Shown here: in pieces, positions 61,517 to 64,000 of the stretch
Numbering within the stretch: the stretch's first letter is position 1
Layout of the letters: each line of letters opens with the position of its first letter
Origin: Sphagnum compactum
Lineage: Eukaryota; Bryophyta; Sphagnopsida; Sphagnales
Direction of reading: 5' to 3'
Length of the DNA stretch: 64,000 nucleotides
Assembly: GCA_965153455.1 (NCBI GenBank)
Contig: OZ234496.1
Span: forward strand, 992,001-1,056,000
Notes under the pieces: model-generated
Database searches by the model: none
Told to the model about the DNA's origin: nothing
The model's input: the letters and a program-made list of their open reading frames with translations, nothing else
Made by a program: the position numbers and the translations under genes

Positions 61517-62080
61517 TTTGTTTTGAAGTGCTCTAAGTAGTTCCTATTTTCATGAAGTCCACAAGAGTTTGCATGTTAGAGAGTCGTCCACATGGGTGCA
61601 TAAGTAATAATAAGTTATTATTATTGGTTTGGAAGGAAGTGGGTTCTCTTCTTCCGTTCTTCCTGACACATACAAACCCAACCCCATGGTTCTCCTTAGA
61701 ACACATGCTTTCTAGAATTTCCACACCGTCTTCTTTTTGCTTTTTTAAGCAACACACACCACATTTATAGCCCCATTGACCCTTCACAGTAACCCATTGT
61801 CATGGACTTGGGTCATTCCCCTTTTTGCTTTTCATGCACATACTACCTATTTTACCATCATGTTGTCCTCATTAGGTTGGACCCCTTGGGCTGGTGGTGC
61901 TCGGGGAGAGTACCTGATGGGGGAGGGGGGAGGCACATATACCCTCTTTGTGGCTTTTATTTTGTTTAAACTGCAAAACTTGAGATAGATAGCAGCACCT
62001 GATGAGGGTGATAGCTATAAAAAAACAACCAAATACTCGTGTTGAAGGTAACATCTCAACTTGGTGGATATTGAAACATG

Positions 62081-62282
62081 TAGGATGCTCATTCCAACTT
62101 TTTTGTGTTCATTTGTGATTGAGGTAACACCTCCATCAAGCACTTGGGTGGACGAGTTGAAATGGGTTGAAGTGTGTACTTTAGGATGTTCATTCCAACT
62201 TTTTTGTGTTCATTTGTGATCGAGGTAACACCTCCATCAAGCACTTGGGTGGACAAGTTGAAATGGGTTGAAGTGTGTACTT
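62081..62282. repeat. 101-bp tandem duplication
   Basis: TAGGATG.TCATTCCAACTT starts at 62081 and 62182. The copies are nearly identical through TTGAAGTGTGTACTT. A degraded third piece (CCAACTTTTTG..GGTAACATC) follows near 62309. Confidence 0.93.
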
Positions 62283-63054
62283 CCTTGGTTAACACAAATG
62301 AATTCGTACCAACTTTTTGTTTCAGGTAACATCGTGACTTTGGGTTTGTGCCTCTAAAGCCAAATCAAGATTTGGGTTTTGTCGTTTTTGTGGGTTTGGT
62401 AGGGACATACATATACACATACATACCATACATGGAAACATGTGCGGACAATATGGATCTCTTTTCAAAAACTGGTGTTTTTCCAAGTAGGCATCATCTG
62501 AAGAAGGTTTCAACATGGGTTTTTGTTTGGGCCACATGGAATTCCACTGACAAACTTTGCTTGGTTGGTGGATGTTAAAAGCATGGAAGACATTTTTACT
62601 GAAATCTTTTGGACTTGGCTTTATTTCAGCCTAACTATAACACTTGGTGGGTATTGAAACACATATACGAACAAACACTCACTTGCCAAGTGGGACTTTG
62701 CAGAAATGGAGGAGTCATGTATGTACTTTGAACCTGCCATTGAGCTTGCAACATGCAGGCCAGAGTGAACCAGCCTCCATGACTGCACCAGTTGCAAGTT
62801 CTGTCCACAGGATGGGCTGTGTTTTTCATCTGCCTCTTCACCCTACATTAACCAACATTCTACCACGGTTAATTGTTTTGTCTGCCCACCTTTGACCTTT
62901 TTTTTTTGGGCCAATTTTTGCCCAACCCTGACCCTCCATACTACCCTCCCACCTGGTTACCCTATTAACCTACCTGCTCTATTGACCTACCTCTTAGCCT
63001 AAACCTTGAACCCAACCAACTAACAACCAATCCCTTACCTACCCTTTCTATCTT

Positions 63055-63550
63055 TTCCTAGCAAAACTTATATTTCTTCCTGGTTAAACCAATATCTATT
63101 CTTGGCAAAACTTATATCTCTTCTTGGCTAAACTTTTTTTTCTTGGCAAAAACTATATTTTTTCTTGGCTAAACTTTTATCTCTTGGCAAAACCTTTATA
63201 TTTTCTTGGCTAAAATTCTCTCTATTGGCAAAACCTTTTTTTTTTTGCTAAACTTTTTATTGTTGGTAAAACTTGTATCTTTTCTTGGCTAAATTTTTTT
63301 CTATTGAGAAAACCTATATCTTTTCTTAGCTAAACTTTTCTCTCTTGGCAAAACTTATATATCTTTATGGCTAAAGTTTTCTCTCTTAGCAAAACCTATA
63401 TCCCTTCTTGGTCAAACTTTTATCTTTTGGCAAAACTATATATATTTTTAGCTAAACTTTTATTTCTTGGCAAAACCTACATATCTTCTTGGCAAAACTT
63501 TTTTCTTGGCAAAACCTATATCTCTTCTTGGTTAAACTTTTCTAAAAGGA
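63055..63550. repeat. Degenerate minisatellite of CTTGGCAAAAC / CTTGGCTAAAC units
   Basis: About 18-20 half-units alternate between TTGGCAAAACYTATAT and TTGGCTAAACTTTT, each followed by TCTTCTTGG or TTTTCTTGG, giving a composite period of roughly 40-57 bases. Units vary in length and T content. The sequence from 63560 to the window end is AT-rich with no gene. Confidence 0.85.
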
Positions 63551-64000
63551 AAAACTAATAATGGAATTCACATGGTGTAAAATGAACTTCAATATATATT
63601 TTTGTAGAAATCAATCAAGGACATAAAAAATAATGTTGATTTTAGTTAGAACAAATAATTAAGGAGGTAAGAAAAAAAAAATCTTGTATTTTCAATGATT
63701 ATCTAATTCAATCACTTAAATCATGAAAAAATTAATGTAAAACATATGGTTTTAAAAAGAAGGTTAGATTTACATATAGAGGTTGAGGGATTAGGTTTTG
63801 GGCATTACAATATTCATGTCAACTTTGAGTTAAGGGTGAAAGCATGAATAGGTCAATTGTTTGGACTATCACACTTGTAATTTTTTTGGATTACGTACAA
63901 ACATAAAATTTAAATCCATATTCAAAATTAACATTGTCAATTTTTTTAATTATTCATGTTATCATAGATTTTAATGAGAATCATCATAAAAAATTTGGAT

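Noticed and set aside
1-64000. CRISPR arrays, bacterial operons, rRNA genes, complete tRNAs, LTR retrotransposons or viral insertions
   Set aside because: No regularly spaced repeat-spacer arrays, no rRNA or full cloverleaf signatures, no paired LTRs with primer-binding sites, and no reverse transcriptase, integrase or capsid motifs were seen on either strand.

Overview
This is nuclear DNA of a land plant. The genes are intron-dense with GT-AG introns, and the nearest relatives I recognise are plant proteins: PA200, MOB1, a patatin-like lipase, a PPR-type fragment and a TSC10-type reductase. The surrounding DNA is AT-rich, full of microsatellites, interstitial TTTAGGG/CCCTAAA boxes and plant-type DNA transposons (Helitron, CACTA). 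I cannot name the species. A seed-free vascular plant or another large-genome plant would fit, but that is inference.

Layout. 1-8471 (minus) holds the first 19 exons, 905 codons, of a PA200/PSME4-type proteasome activator; the gene runs off the left edge. 8472-18000 is its GA/CT-rich 5' flank followed by repeat-rich intergenic DNA with a tRNA-like remnant and a Helitron (about 10513-11279). 18080-19800 is a decayed PPR gene (minus). 22387-23613 is a decayed 3-ketodihydrosphinganine reductase (plus) with a frameshift, no N-terminal exons and a deleted Y-x3-K active site. About 25078-25387 is a second Helitron of the same family.

28532-30662 is a complete 7-exon MOB1 gene (plus, 215 aa), preceded by diverged tandem repeats. 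31928-35521 is a complete 8-exon patatin-like phospholipase gene (minus, 611 aa), convergent with MOB1. It carries an unusual C-terminal tail of about 200 residues: charged K/E repeats and then a Tyr/Ser/Pro-rich stretch.

From 36 kb to the right edge I find no convincing intact gene. The region is a graveyard of DNA transposons and satellites: a 272-bp TIR element (40747-41018), a 1.07-kb CACTA element with ATC target duplications (42111-43180), a GC-rich TIR element (45119-45962) nested in an older repeat and carrying a relic acidic ORF with three stops, a 111-bp mini-CACTA with TCA duplications (46817-46927), several hairpins and several minisatellites.

The three good genes are housekeeping or signalling genes with no obvious functional link: proteasome capping, Hippo/MEN-type kinase co-activation and lipid acyl hydrolysis. 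All exon coordinates were read by eye from splice consensus, reading phase and remembered family alignments, and have not been tested against transcripts.
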